Shown: piece after piece, positions 1 to 8,052 of the stretch
Layout of the letters: every line of letters begins with the position of its first letter
Position numbering within the stretch: position 1 is the stretch's first letter
NCBI RefSeq assembly: GCF_028830055.1
Contig: NZ_CP101655.1
Span: 3,003,382-3,067,381, forward strand
Source: Pseudomonas serboccidentalis
GTDB taxonomy: Bacteria; Pseudomonadota; Gammaproteobacteria; Pseudomonadales; Pseudomonadaceae
Reading direction: 5' to 3'
DNA length: 64,000 bases
Notes under the pieces: generated by a model
The model's input: the letters and a program-made list of their open reading frames with translations, nothing else
Database searches by the model: none
Told to the model about the DNA's origin: nothing
Made by a program: the position numbers and the translations under genes

Positions 1-4
1 GTAG

Positions 5-178
5 CTGAAGGCGAAGAAAGGCATAGCAGATGAACTAGAGCGATTTCAGACGGACTTGCTGGAATCTGTACGTCATATGAAGGCTGGAAAGGCCGCGCGC
101 GTAACGCAAGTGCCGCTCTCGGCGGCTACTGAAGAACAAAGGAAGGCCGGTGTTTCTCAACGCGTTTCGCCTACGTAA
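5..178 (+). pseudogene. Remnant of a HigA-type HTH antitoxin/regulator
   Basis: An open stretch encodes about 57 residues resembling the N-terminal arm of XRE-type antitoxins or regulators (ELERFQTDLLESVRHMKAGK, then a run ending AGVSQRV). In that family the next residues form a helix-turn-helix of the kind FAxLLGVSxRTLQDWEQGRR. Here the frame ends in TAA at 176-178, exactly where the helix-turn-helix should begin. A +1 frame continues for a few codons (RFAYVSSVETREK) and then stops. There is no ATG at the head: the frame opens at CTG straight after a TAG at 2-4. I therefore read it as a broken gene. The toxin partner would lie off the left edge. The family assignment is from memory of the motif. 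Confidence 0.45.
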
Positions 179-210
179 GCTCCGTAGAAACACGAGAAAA
201 ATAGGGTGGT

Positions 211-267
211 GGAAAAATAGGGCCAGACCACTGATTCAGTTGAAAACGTGGTCTGGCCCTTATTTCC
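211..267. repeat. Inverted repeat, GGGCCAGACCAC arms
   Basis: GGGCCAGACCAC at 220-231 is matched by GTGGTCTGGCCC at 248-259, a perfect 12-bp stem with a 16-nt loop. The flanks extend the pairing imperfectly through an A-rich left side and a T-rich right side. A partial extra copy (AAAATAGGGTGGTGG) lies just to the left. It could terminate transcription from the minus-strand gene that stops at 274. Alternatively it may be a REP-like element of the type I associate with REP-associated tyrosine transposases, but no such transposase gene is visible. Confidence 0.5.
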
Positions 268-273
268 CATAGA

Positions 274-822
274 TCACGGTCGCGTATCGCTCACCCATTC
301 TGGTCGAATTACGGCTAGCGGAGGATTTTGGGCAAGCACTTCAAAGATGAATTGTTGATCTTGTTTATGAGTGTCGTCGACGGACTTTGAATGCAATCGG
401 AACCGGACTTCGATCCTGTTCAAGCGATACCGGCCCTCGCGCACAGCGCTTATGCCGTTCTGATTAATGTGGCCGACTGGGAAAGTGTAAGCCGCACCGC
501 TTTGTCCAATTAGCGACCACCCTTTGTGGCTTGGTGTCTCGTAAACCTCGTCACCGATCTGAAGCTGGACTGCAGTCATCATCACAAAGCATGGGTGTGG
601 TCCCACGTTGAAAGGGCGGACAGAAACTACATAGACTATCTCACCTTCGCCGCGATCAAGCGGTTCGACGTTTACCACTGGAACAACGTATGGCCGATAT
701 TTCGCTCGGTACTCACGCCGAAGGTAATAAAGGGTGACTGCGGTGATTACGAGTGCGATTAGCGCTATAGCCGCAGTAACTGCGTTGGCATAGTCAGTGG
801 AGAATGTTTTGAGCCATTCCAT
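274..822 (-). CDS. Small membrane-anchored protein of unknown function
   Basis: This 182-residue protein has one strong hydrophobic segment near the N-terminus (about residues 14-34), followed by basic residues (RREYRAKYR), which suggests an N-out, C-in single-pass anchor. The rest is a soluble domain of about 140 residues rich in beta-type alternation and ending in PEWVSDTRP. I do not recognise a family. It is transcribed away from tRNA-Thr and stops just before the inverted repeat at 211-267. It sits between a decayed antitoxin-like gene and a tRNA, a place where accessory genes often settle, but there is no direct sign of recent transfer. Confidence 0.6.
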   Translation of the reverse strand: MEWLKTFSTDYANAVTAAIALIALVITAVTLYYLRREYRAKYRPYVVPVVNVEPLDRGEGEIVYVVSVRPFNVGPHPCFVMMTAVQLQIGDEVYETPSHKGWSLIGQSGAAYTFPVGHINQNGISAVREGRYRLNRIEVRFRLHSKSVDDTHKQDQQFIFEVLAQNPPLAVIRPEWVSDTRP

Positions 823-885
823 AGCGTGCCTCCAAGGCGAACCGCACGTCGTTATTACGTCGCTTATTACGTCTTACGCAAACAA

Positions 886-915
886 CAAAGCCCCTGCATT
901 TCTGCAGGGGCTTTG
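886..915 (-). terminator. Terminator of tRNA-Thr
   Basis: A perfect 13-bp stem (CAAAGCCCCTGCA / TGCAGGGGCTTTG) with a 4-nt loop lies 8 bp beyond the encoded CCA end of tRNA-Thr. On the minus strand it runs into a T-rich tail (TTGTTTG). Confidence 0.8.
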
Positions 916-922
916 TTTTGTA

Positions 923-998
<76 letters not shown>

Positions 999-1010
999 GT
1001 GTGGGCGACG

Positions 1011-1038
1011 ATTATAGCGATTGGGTTGGTTCTGTAAA
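1011..1038 (-). promoter_or_regulatory. Sigma-70 promoter of tRNA-Thr
   Basis: On the minus strand, TTTACA (plus 1033-1038) and a perfect TATAAT (plus 1011-1016) are separated by 16 bp. Transcription would start a few bases before the mature tRNA 5' end at 998. Confidence 0.75.
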
Positions 1039-1418
1039 CCCCTGAATTCAGACTATTTTTACGCAAGCGCTGGATCAGGCGTGGTGTGGGCTGTGTCGTT
1101 GGGGTTTCAGCCGCAGAATTGGGCTTCCTGGCGGTCAATCCAGCCTGAGAGTGATGGCAGGATTTCGGCACCGGTCAAGCACCCATTTTCCTCGTTTATG
1201 TCCTTTTGATTGGAAGCTTATGCACAACGGATCGGCGCGATGTTGGTGTTGCAGGGGATTTTGTGGACACGTTCTCATTTTGTGCGCAAAGCCCTGTTTT
1301 ACAGGTTTTTTATCCATGTGAACAAAAAATGACCAATGCTGTTTCTGTCACGTAAAGGCCGTGGATATTGGATCCACGGGAAAACCATCAACAGAGTTAT
1401 CCACAGGCTGTAAAGGTT
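1039..1418. other. Gene-free stretch with DnaA-box-like sequences
   Basis: There is no credible coding sequence in this 380-bp gap. It holds a perfect DnaA-box sequence, TTATCCACA, at 1397-1405. Two near matches also occur: TTATCCATG around 1308 and TGTGGACAC (opposite strand) around 1262. A second perfect box, inverted, lies at 1647-1655 inside the neighbouring gene. Whether DnaA binds here is unknown. Confidence 0.35.
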
Positions 1419-2654
1419 TTAGCTGCGTTCGGCCAGCAGCAGAAAATTACGCGGGGTCAGCGGGGTGTCGCAGAAGGTGCCGAGGCGTACGCGGTATCCC
1501 TGTTCGCTGAGGAAAATGGCTCGATCAAGGTTCAGCCAAAGCTCCAGCGGTCGTCGGAAAAGTCCGCGCAGCAATTCCAGGTTGCGAACTTCGGCCAACC
1601 GCTGCCAACCGGCCGCTTCCAGCGTTCGCCAATCTGGCGTGCCGATTGTGGATAACTCTTTCAATGTAGCCAGATCCCTGCAGTAATCGGCGAAGGATTT
1701 GTCCAGCCAAGCGCTGGGCAGCGACGGGGTTGGCAGGTATTCGTCGACGCCGCGCGCTTGCCGTTGCAGCAGGTCGAAGGCCAGGCGTCGGGCCATGGAG
1801 GTGTCGCGCTGACGTCGGACGCGTGCACCGGCGGTGACGGTTTCGCTCATGGGCAGTGCCAGATCTTCGAGTGAGAGCTGTAGGGCCGATCGCAAGCCCG
1901 CGCAGGACAATGCCTGGTACTCGCTGCGATTGATCCGGTTGTAGCAGCACGGGGCAATGGCCATCTGCTGACATCCGGCAGCGCTCGCCAGTTGCATCAG
2001 TCGCACGTGCAGATCACCGCAGGCGTGCAGGGCGACGGGGGTGTGCTGAGCGCTCAAAACGGTTGCTGCGTCTGCTGCCAGCACATCTTGTTCGACATGC
2101 AGCGCGTGCAAATGGTGACGCTGACTTAGCGCCTCACCGCTGGCGACCAACGCCGGATCGTATTCAACGCAAGTCAGCTGTTGACCGGCGCCCAGCAGGC
2201 GCCGGCCCAAATGCCCCTTGCCGGAACACCAGTCCAGCCAATGCGTCGGCTGAGAGGCGAAAGACAAACGGCTGGCGAACGCTTCGATCTGCTGCCACTT
2301 GCGCCCCGGCACATCGACATTCAAGCGATGGCCTGCAGCATCCAGCGCATGCCCCGGCAACTCACCGACCGCGCTTAGCTCAGCCGACAACGCCGCCAAT
2401 GAAGCGAACGGCTCCGGGGCATCGATGAGATCGGCGGGATGGTTATGTGCACGCTCTGCATCTTCCAGCGTTCGTCCGCGTAGCCACGAAGACAACTCGG
2501 GGTAGGCGGTTTCCCACGGTAGCGAAAGATGGGTGAACGGACGAGGTTTCCACAGCGCCTGATGCTCAATCAAAAAAGCATCCAGCGCGGTGAAGCGGGC
2601 GAGTAGGTCCTCGCCCGTCAGCACGTGGGAAGCATCAACGCCCTTGGCAGGCAT
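1419..2654 (-). CDS. SAM-dependent methyltransferase (Methyltransf_32-like)
   Basis: This 411-residue protein has a class I methyltransferase core. The SAM-binding loop is WLDWCSGKGHLGRR (about 139-152), followed by an acidic strand end (CVEYDP), then HACGDLH and APCCYNRI. That order of motifs is what I associate with the Methyltransf_32 group, whose substrates are mostly unknown. The N-terminal 110 residues and the C-terminal helices are not recognisable beyond that. The first ATG overlaps the end of hisM by 20 bp; a later GTG would shorten the overlap, so the start is uncertain. Overlap with the importer operon suggests co-transcription as its last gene, though no functional link is evident. 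Confidence 0.75.
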   Translation of the reverse strand: MPAKGVDASHVLTGEDLLARFTALDAFLIEHQALWKPRPFTHLSLPWETAYPELSSWLRGRTLEDAERAHNHPADLIDAPEPFASLAALSAELSAVGELPGHALDAAGHRLNVDVPGRKWQQIEAFASRLSFASQPTHWLDWCSGKGHLGRRLLGAGQQLTCVEYDPALVASGEALSQRHHLHALHVEQDVLAADAATVLSAQHTPVALHACGDLHVRLMQLASAAGCQQMAIAPCCYNRINRSEYQALSCAGLRSALQLSLEDLALPMSETVTAGARVRRQRDTSMARRLAFDLLQRQARGVDEYLPTPSLPSAWLDKSFADYCRDLATLKELSTIGTPDWRTLEAAGWQRLAEVRNLELLRGLFRRPLELWLNLDRAIFLSEQGYRVRLGTFCDTPLTPRNFLLLAERS

Positions 2655-3324
2655 CGACGCGCAGCCAGCGCTCCAGCAGCTTGAAGCCGCGCACCAGCAC
2701 GTAGGACATCAGCAGATAGAACACGCCGGCGGCAAAGAAGATTTCCACCGGCAGGTAGGTGCGCGCGATGATCGTGCGGGCCATGCCGGTCAGTTCCAGC
2801 AGGGTCACGGTGCTCGCCAGCGCACTGGCCTTGAGCATCAGGATCACTTCGTTGCTGTACGCCGGCAGGCCGATACGCGCCGCACGCGGCAGCATGATGT
2901 AGAACATGGCCTTGGGTTTGGACATGCCCAGCGCCCGCGCTGCTTCGATCTCGCCGGGCGGAATCGCCTGGATTGCGCCGCGCAGGATCTCGGCGATGTA
3001 CGCCGCGGTGTGCAGGGTCATGGTCGCGGTGGTGCACCAGAACGGATCGCGCAGGTACGGCCACAGCGCGCTGCTACGCACGGCATCGAACTGCGCCAGG
3101 CCGTAATAGACGAGGAACAGTTGCACCAGCAACGGCGTACCACGGAAAAAGAAGATGTAGGCGTAGGGCAAGGCGCGCACGTACCACAGCTTCGAAGAGC
3201 GGGCGATGCCCAGTGGAATCGCCAGTAGCAGACCGGCAATCACGGCAATCGCCACCAACTCCAGGGTCAGGGTCGCGCCCTGTGCCAGTTTCGGCAGCCA
3301 CTTGATGATCACTTCCCAGTTCAT
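2635..3324 (-). CDS. hisM: Polar amino-acid ABC transporter permease (HisM type)
   Basis: This 229-residue inner-membrane permease has about five membrane spans and the family EAA loop that docks on the ATPase (EIEAARALGMSKPKAMFYIM, about 145-164). Its start, ATG at 3324, overlaps the stop of hisQ by four bases (ATGA), a sign of coupled translation. A longer reading frame extends upstream but is out of place inside hisQ. With HisQ it should form the heterodimeric channel of a histidine/lysine/arginine/ornithine-type importer. The family is clear; the exact substrate cannot be read from sequence. Confidence 0.9.
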   Translation of the reverse strand: MNWEVIIKWLPKLAQGATLTLELVAIAVIAGLLLAIPLGIARSSKLWYVRALPYAYIFFFRGTPLLVQLFLVYYGLAQFDAVRSSALWPYLRDPFWCTTATMTLHTAAYIAEILRGAIQAIPPGEIEAARALGMSKPKAMFYIMLPRAARIGLPAYSNEVILMLKASALASTVTLLELTGMARTIIARTYLPVEIFFAAGVFYLLMSYVLVRGFKLLERWLRVDACQGR

Positions 3325-4016
3325 GAAGCGCTCCTCGCGAAGCCGCGAGCGGCGCGTTTTTCCAGGAAGTGCATGCCGGTCATCGCCAGCACCGTGAGGC
3401 CCAGATACATGACCGCCGCCACCAGATAGAAGGTGAACGGCTGTTTCGAGACGGTCACGCCGATCTGCGCGTGACGCATGATTTCTTCCAGGCCGATCAC
3501 CGAGACCAGCGCGGTATCCTTCATCAGGATCATGAACAGGTTGCCCAGGCCAGGCAGGGCGATGCGCCACATCTGCGGCATGATCAGTTTGGTGAAGATC
3601 CGCCATTTCGACAGGCCCAACGCCACACCAGCTTCACGGTGGCCCTTGGGAATGGCGAGGATCGCGCCGCGGAACACTTCCGTGGCATAGGCGCCGAAGC
3701 ACAGACCCAGCGCAATGACGCCGGCGGCGAAGGCGCTGAGTTGCAGGTCGGGGTTGCCGAAGAACTCGCCTAGGCTGCGCATCAGGTTGACCGTACCGAA
3801 GTAGATCAACAGCACCCAGAGCAATTCCGGGACGCCACGCACCAGGGTCGAATAAGTGCCGCCAAGCCATTGCAGCGGCTTGTACGGGGAAGTCTTGGCC
3901 AAGGCGCCGAGCAGACCGAGCACCAGTCCCAGGCACAGGGCCGTCAGCGCCAGTTTGACGGTCATCAGCGCACCGGCAGCGAGGGCCGGGCCGAATCCGT
4001 AGAGGTCGATAATCAT
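3321..4016 (-). CDS. hisQ: Polar amino-acid ABC transporter permease (HisQ type)
   Basis: The 231-residue protein is a BPD-type permease starting MIIDLYGFGPALAAGALMTV, with the typical N-terminal span followed by SPYKPLQWLGGTYSTLVRGV and an EAA loop (HREAGVALGLSKWRIFTKLI). It lies 77 bp after the binding-protein gene and overlaps hisM by four bases. It is the second permease subunit of the same importer. Confidence 0.9.
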   Translation of the reverse strand: MIIDLYGFGPALAAGALMTVKLALTALCLGLVLGLLGALAKTSPYKPLQWLGGTYSTLVRGVPELLWVLLIYFGTVNLMRSLGEFFGNPDLQLSAFAAGVIALGLCFGAYATEVFRGAILAIPKGHREAGVALGLSKWRIFTKLIMPQMWRIALPGLGNLFMILMKDTALVSVIGLEEIMRHAQIGVTVSKQPFTFYLVAAVMYLGLTVLAMTGMHFLEKRAARGFARSAS

Positions 4017-4093
4017 GGATTTCTTTTCAAATCGCGGCAGGCAAGGCCGGGAGCCGGCACCGTCAAATCCCGGCGCCGGTCCCGCAGGTCAGA

Positions 4094-4843
4094 TCAATAG
4101 ATGCTGAACGGGAAGTACTTGTCGTTGATCTTCTTGTAGGTACCGTCGGCGACGATTTCCTTTAGGGCGGCGTTCAACTTCTCACGCAGTGGGTCGCCTT
4201 TGCGCACAGCGATGCCGATCTTGTCGCTTTCCACAACCGGGTCGCCTTTGAACTCGTAGGCTTTGCCCGCGTCGGTTTTCAACCAATCGTAGTTGGCGTA
4301 CTTGTCGGCGAGGATGGCGTCGACACGACCGGAAGTCAGGTCCAGGTAGGCGTTTTCCTGGGTGTCATAGAGTTTGACCTCGATATCGCTACCGTAGGTG
4401 TCCTCAAGCCAGGTACCGGCGAGCGTGGCGCGCTGCGTACCGATGATCTTGCCTTTGAGCGAATCCTTGTCGGTTTTGAAATCGACATTTTTCGGTGCGA
4501 TGAACTGCAGCTTGTTCGAGTAGTACGGGTCGGTGAAGTCCACCGCGCCCTTGCGCTCTTCGGTGATCGACAGCGAGGACACCAGGAAGTCGAACTTCTT
4601 GGCATTCAGCGCAGGGATGATGCCGTCCCAGTCGGAAGTGACCACGGAGCATTCGACTTTCATCTTGGCGCACAGGGCGTCGCCGATGTCTTTGTCGAAG
4701 CCGACCACGTTGCCGCTGGCGTCTTTATTGTTGAACGGCGGGTAAGCCGCTTCGATGCCCATCTTCAGGGTCTCGGCCATGGCACCGGCGCTGAACGCGA
4801 GGGTGACGGCGGCGGCCAGGAAGACCTTTTTAAAATTCTGCAT
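4094..4843 (-). CDS. hisJ: Periplasmic basic amino-acid-binding protein (HisJ/ArgT type)
   Basis: The 249-residue protein has a cleavable signal peptide (MQNFKKVFLAAAVTLAFSAG, cleavage after AMA) and an SBP_bac_3 fold. Family landmarks are YPPFNNKDASGNVVGFDKDI, the DWDGIIPAL segment and FDFLVSSLSITEERKG, all characteristic of lysine/arginine/ornithine/histidine-binding proteins. It sits between hisP and hisQ, 13 bp after hisP. It delivers the ligand to HisQM in the periplasm. Specificity within basic amino acids is not decidable here; the symbol is given by family resemblance only. Confidence 0.88.
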   Translation of the reverse strand: MQNFKKVFLAAAVTLAFSAGAMAETLKMGIEAAYPPFNNKDASGNVVGFDKDIGDALCAKMKVECSVVTSDWDGIIPALNAKKFDFLVSSLSITEERKGAVDFTDPYYSNKLQFIAPKNVDFKTDKDSLKGKIIGTQRATLAGTWLEDTYGSDIEVKLYDTQENAYLDLTSGRVDAILADKYANYDWLKTDAGKAYEFKGDPVVESDKIGIAVRKGDPLREKLNAALKEIVADGTYKKINDKYFPFSIY

Positions 4844-4856
4844 GCATGTTGCTCCG

Positions 4857-5630
4857 TTAGCGGTTGCTGGACATGAATTGTTTGCAGCGCGCCGAAAGCG
4901 GGTTTTCGAACACCTGCTGAGGCGATCCTTGCTCTTCCACCAGGCCTTGGTGAAGGAACACCACTTCGCTGGAGACCTGACGGGCGAAGCCCATTTCGTG
5001 GGTCACCAAAAGCATGGTGCGGCCTTCTTCGGCCAGTGCGCGGATGACACTAAGTACTTCCTGAACCATTTCCGGGTCAAGCGCGGAGGTGGGTTCGTCG
5101 AACAGAATCACCTTCGGCTGCATCGCCAACGTGCGGGCGATGGCCGCGCGTTGCTGCTGGCCGCCGGACAGCTGCGACGGATACGCGTGGCGCTTGTCAG
5201 CGATGCCGACCTTGGCCAGCAGTGCTTCAGCGACTTCGATCGCTTCGGCTTTGCTCTGGCCGAGTACGCGGCGGGGGGCTTCGATGATGTTGTCGAGCAC
5301 GCTCATGTGCGGCCACAGGTTAAAGTTTTGAAACACAAAACCAATCTCGGAGCGCAGGCGATTGATCTGCTTGCCGTCGGCGGCAACCAGCTCGCCATTC
5401 TTGGCGGGCTTGAGCTTGAGTTCTTCACCGGCCACCAGAATCTGGCCCTGGTGCGGGTTTTCCAACAGGTTGATGCAACGCAGGAACGTGGACTTGCCGG
5501 AACCGGAGGAACCGAGGATCGAGATCACATCGCCGTCGCGGGCGGTCAGCGAGATGCCTTTGAGCACCTCAAGCTGTCCGTAGCGTTTGTGCAAGTTGCG
5601 GATTTCAAGCGCGGGCGTGGCCTCAGCCAT
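4857..5630 (-). CDS. hisP: Polar amino-acid ABC transporter ATPase (HisP)
   Basis: This 257-residue ATPase shows Walker A GSSGSGKST (about 40-48), the Q-loop region VFQNFNLWPHMSVLDNI, the ABC signature LSGGQQQR (154-161) and Walker B with catalytic Glu, VILFDEPTSALDPE (174-187). The insert after the Q-loop strand fits the histidine-permease subfamily. It is the first gene of the operon, with a good Shine-Dalgarno (GAGGAAC) 6 bp before ATG. It energises HisQM on the cytoplasmic face. Confidence 0.93.
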   Translation of the reverse strand: MAEATPALEIRNLHKRYGQLEVLKGISLTARDGDVISILGSSGSGKSTFLRCINLLENPHQGQILVAGEELKLKPAKNGELVAADGKQINRLRSEIGFVFQNFNLWPHMSVLDNIIEAPRRVLGQSKAEAIEVAEALLAKVGIADKRHAYPSQLSGGQQQRAAIARTLAMQPKVILFDEPTSALDPEMVQEVLSVIRALAEEGRTMLLVTHEMGFARQVSSEVVFLHQGLVEEQGSPQQVFENPLSARCKQFMSSNR

Positions 5631-6073
5631 GTGCGTTCCTCATATATGTTGCGCTCCTGCTGTTGGCTGGCCTTCCTGGCGAGGCGGCCAAGCTAGCATA
5701 GCGTTTCAATGGCAGCCAACAGCGCTACGAGCGGTAAGCGGATGGCGTGTGGCAGGTTGTCGCATCGGCACAGCAGACTGTCGCCCCATCAACAACCGAA
5801 CGGGTGTTTGATCGTGCAAACCCGTAGGCGTCGCGTAAAAAAAGGCGCGATGGTGCCAGCTTTGGCGGGGTGTTGGAAGCGCTATCCGGCCGAACGTTCC
5901 CGAATCGCCCTTTTATTGTGCGTCCCGTACTTTTTCAGTGTGTTTCTGGTGCGCACATTCGTTTGAAAAGTGAGTCGCAGGGTAACGCTCTGGCGAATTG
6001 CCATTAATTCCAAGGACTTGCGATGTCTGTCCGGTCGCGCGCAAAACCGCAGCCCAGAAGAGTTTGAAACATT
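5631..6073. other. Divergent intergenic region hisP/gabP
   Basis: This is 440 bp between divergent genes with no coding evidence. The gabP frame stays open back to 5970, but those codons do not resemble a permease. The region must carry the hisP promoter on the minus strand; I see no convincing -35/-10 pair. Confidence 0.4.
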
Positions 6074-6090
6074 TTGGCGCATTTATTGCG
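6074..6090 (+). promoter_or_regulatory. Sigma-54 promoter of gabP
   Basis: TTGGCGCATTTATTGCG matches the -24/-12 consensus TGGCAC-N5-TTGC with one mismatch in the -24 block and full TTGC. GG and GC have the required spacing. It lies about 93 bp before the gabP ATG and is consistent with nitrogen- or CbrB-type control of GABA uptake. Confidence 0.6.
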
Positions 6091-6182
6091 TGCAGAATCT
6101 GGAACGCCCTGTTGGTTTCTTTTTACGAAAAGGAAATTCAGACGGGACGGACGCAATCGCTTTCCTCGCAAAGGTAGTTCCG

Positions 6183-7574
6183 ATGAGCAGTACCCCAAGC
6201 TCCAATGGCCTCGAACAGGGGCTCAAACCGCGTCACGTGACCATGTTGTCGATCGCCGGTGTGATCGGCGCCGGTCTGTTCGTTGGCTCCGGCCACGCTA
6301 TCGCTGCCGCCGGCCCTGCCGTGCTGTTGGCTTACGCCGCCGCCGGTACCCTGGTGGTGCTGGTGATGCGCATGCTCGGTGAGATGGCTGTCGCTTCGCC
6401 AGACACCGGCTCGTTCTCGACTTACGCCGACCGTGCCATCGGGCACTGGGCCGGTTTTACCATCGGCTGGCTGTACTGGTGGTTCTGGGTGCTGGTCATT
6501 CCACTGGAAGCCAACGCCGCCGCAACCATCCTCCATGCGTGGTTCCCGGGCGTAGATATCTGGGCGTTCGCTTTGGTCATCACTATGCTGCTCACCGTGA
6601 CCAACCTGTTCAGCGTGAAAAACTACGGTGAATTCGAATTCTGGTTTGCCCTGATCAAAGTGCTGGCGATCATCGGCTTCATCATCCTCGGTCTGGCGGC
6701 CATCTTCGGCTTCCTGCCGAACAGCCAGGTCAGCGGCGTTTCGCACCTGTTCGACTCCGGTGGCTTCCTGCCCAACGGCATGGGTGCAGTCCTGGGCGCG
6801 ATCCTGACCACCATGTTCTCGTTCATGGGTACCGAAATCGTGACTATCGCGGCCGCGGAATCGAAGAACCCGGGCAAGCAGATCTCCAAGGCCACCAACT
6901 CCGTTATCTGGCGGATCGGCCTGTTTTATCTCGTCTCGATCTTCATCGTCGTGGCCCTGGTGCCGTGGAACGATCCTACGCTGGCCAACCTGGGTTCCTA
7001 CCAGACTGTGCTGGAGCGCATGGGCATCCCGAACGCCAAGATGATCGTCGACATCGTGGTGCTGGTTGCCGTAACCAGCTGCCTGAACTCGGCGCTGTAC
7101 ACCTCGTCGCGCATGCTGTTCTCTCTGGGCAAGCGCGGTGATGCACCGGCCATGTCGACCCGCACCAACAAAAGCGGCACGCCTTACTGGGCAGTGATGC
7201 TGTCCACCGGTGCGGCGTTCCTCTGCACATTCGCCAACTATGTGGCCCCGGCCGCCGTGTTCGAGTTCCTGCTGGCCAGCTCTGGTGCCATCGCGCTGCT
7301 GGTGTACCTGGTGATCGCGTTCTCGCAACTGCGCATGCGCAAACAGCGCATGGCCCGTGGCGAGAAAATCGTCTTCAGCATGTGGCTGTTCCCGGGCCTG
7401 ACCTACGCGGTGATCATCTTCATCGTCGCGGCCCTGACCATCATGCTGTTCCAGGAAGCGCACCGCGTGGAAATCCTCGCGACCGGCCTGCTGAGCCTGC
7501 TGGTGGTCGCTGCCGGCCTGCTGGTAGCACGTCGTCGCAAGCTGGAAAAGCGTGGTGCGGTGGTCTTGAACTGA
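6183..7574 (+). CDS. gabP: GABA permease (APC family)
   Basis: The 463-residue protein begins MSSTPSSNGLEQGLKPRHVT and continues into the amino-acid-permease consensus (MLSIAGVIGAGLFVGSG; about 20-36). About 12 membrane spans follow, plus the family motifs MGTEIVTIAAAESKNPGKQI and SRMLFSLGKRGDAP. These match GabP, the proton-coupled 4-aminobutyrate importer. ATG at 6183 is preferred over in-frame starts upstream because the homology begins there and AAAGG lies about 9 bp before it. It is a single gene with a sigma-54 promoter upstream and a strong hairpin terminator downstream. A related amino-acid substrate cannot be excluded. Confidence 0.85.
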   Translation: MSSTPSSNGLEQGLKPRHVTMLSIAGVIGAGLFVGSGHAIAAAGPAVLLAYAAAGTLVVLVMRMLGEMAVASPDTGSFSTYADRAIGHWAGFTIGWLYWWFWVLVIPLEANAAATILHAWFPGVDIWAFALVITMLLTVTNLFSVKNYGEFEFWFALIKVLAIIGFIILGLAAIFGFLPNSQVSGVSHLFDSGGFLPNGMGAVLGAILTTMFSFMGTEIVTIAAAESKNPGKQISKATNSVIWRIGLFYLVSIFIVVALVPWNDPTLANLGSYQTVLERMGIPNAKMIVDIVVLVAVTSCLNSALYTSSRMLFSLGKRGDAPAMSTRTNKSGTPYWAVMLSTGAAFLCTFANYVAPAAVFEFLLASSGAIALLVYLVIAFSQLRMRKQRMARGEKIVFSMWLFPGLTYAVIIFIVAALTIMLFQEAHRVEILATGLLSLLVVAAGLLVARRRKLEKRGAVVLN

Positions 7575-7591
7575 TCCGCAACGCGTAATGC

Positions 7592-7628
7592 AAAACGGCC
7601 GCTGTCAGTGATGACGAGCGGCCGTTTT
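7592..7628. terminator. gabP/vapC terminator, copy 1 of a direct repeat
   Basis: AAAACGGCCGCT and AGCGGCCGTTTT pair around a short loop; the stem is followed by TGTTTG on plus and by TTGC on minus. It can serve gabP (plus) and vapC (minus). The whole 37-bp sequence recurs exactly at 8394-8430. Confidence 0.8.
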
Positions 7629-7644
7629 GTTTGTGGGCGGTAGA

Positions 7645-8052
7645 TTAGTCAGGGTGCACCCAATCTTCTATGCGCAATCCGGGAACACGTTCAAATTCCC
7701 GCACATTGTTCGTCACCACAATAAGTCCTTGTGAGCGCGCATGACCTGCGATCATTTGGTCATAGGGGCCAATAGGCGTTCCTGCTTTCGCCAGTTCAGA
7801 TCGAATCATTCCGGCTTGTGCTGCTGCATCACCGTCAAAAGGTAATACTTCCAGTCGTGCGACGAATCCTTCGACAACTGAAAGATTTTTTTCGGGAACT
7901 GCCGACTTTTCAGCGCCGTAGATAAGCTCCATGAGCGTGATAGCGCTGATGCACAACTGTCCGGAATGGCGATTGAACGCTTCGCGACAAATCTGTGGTT
8001 TGTTTTTGATTGTGAAAATGCAGATGTTGGTATCCAGCATGTATTTGATCAT
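7645..8052 (-). CDS. vapC: VapC-type PIN-domain toxin ribonuclease
   Basis: This 135-residue protein has the PIN-domain pattern: LDTNI with Asp7, Glu42 in LMELIYGA, Asp98 in PYDQMIAGHA and the VTNNVREF end motif. LDTNICIFTIKNKP at the head and VTNN near the C-terminus resemble the VapC group that cleaves initiator tRNA. Its ATG shares one base with the vapB stop (TGATG), so translation is coupled to the antitoxin. All active-site residues are present, so the toxin looks functional. The tRNA-fMet target is inferred from subgroup resemblance only. Confidence 0.9.
   Translation of the reverse strand: MIKYMLDTNICIFTIKNKPQICREAFNRHSGQLCISAITLMELIYGAEKSAVPEKNLSVVEGFVARLEVLPFDGDAAAQAGMIRSELAKAGTPIGPYDQMIAGHARSQGLIVVTNNVREFERVPGLRIEDWVHPD

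Noticed and set aside
5970..6182. A 71-codon N-terminal extension of gabP
   Set aside because: It crosses the sigma-54 element, the residues do not resemble the permease family, and the ATG at 6183 has a ribosome site.
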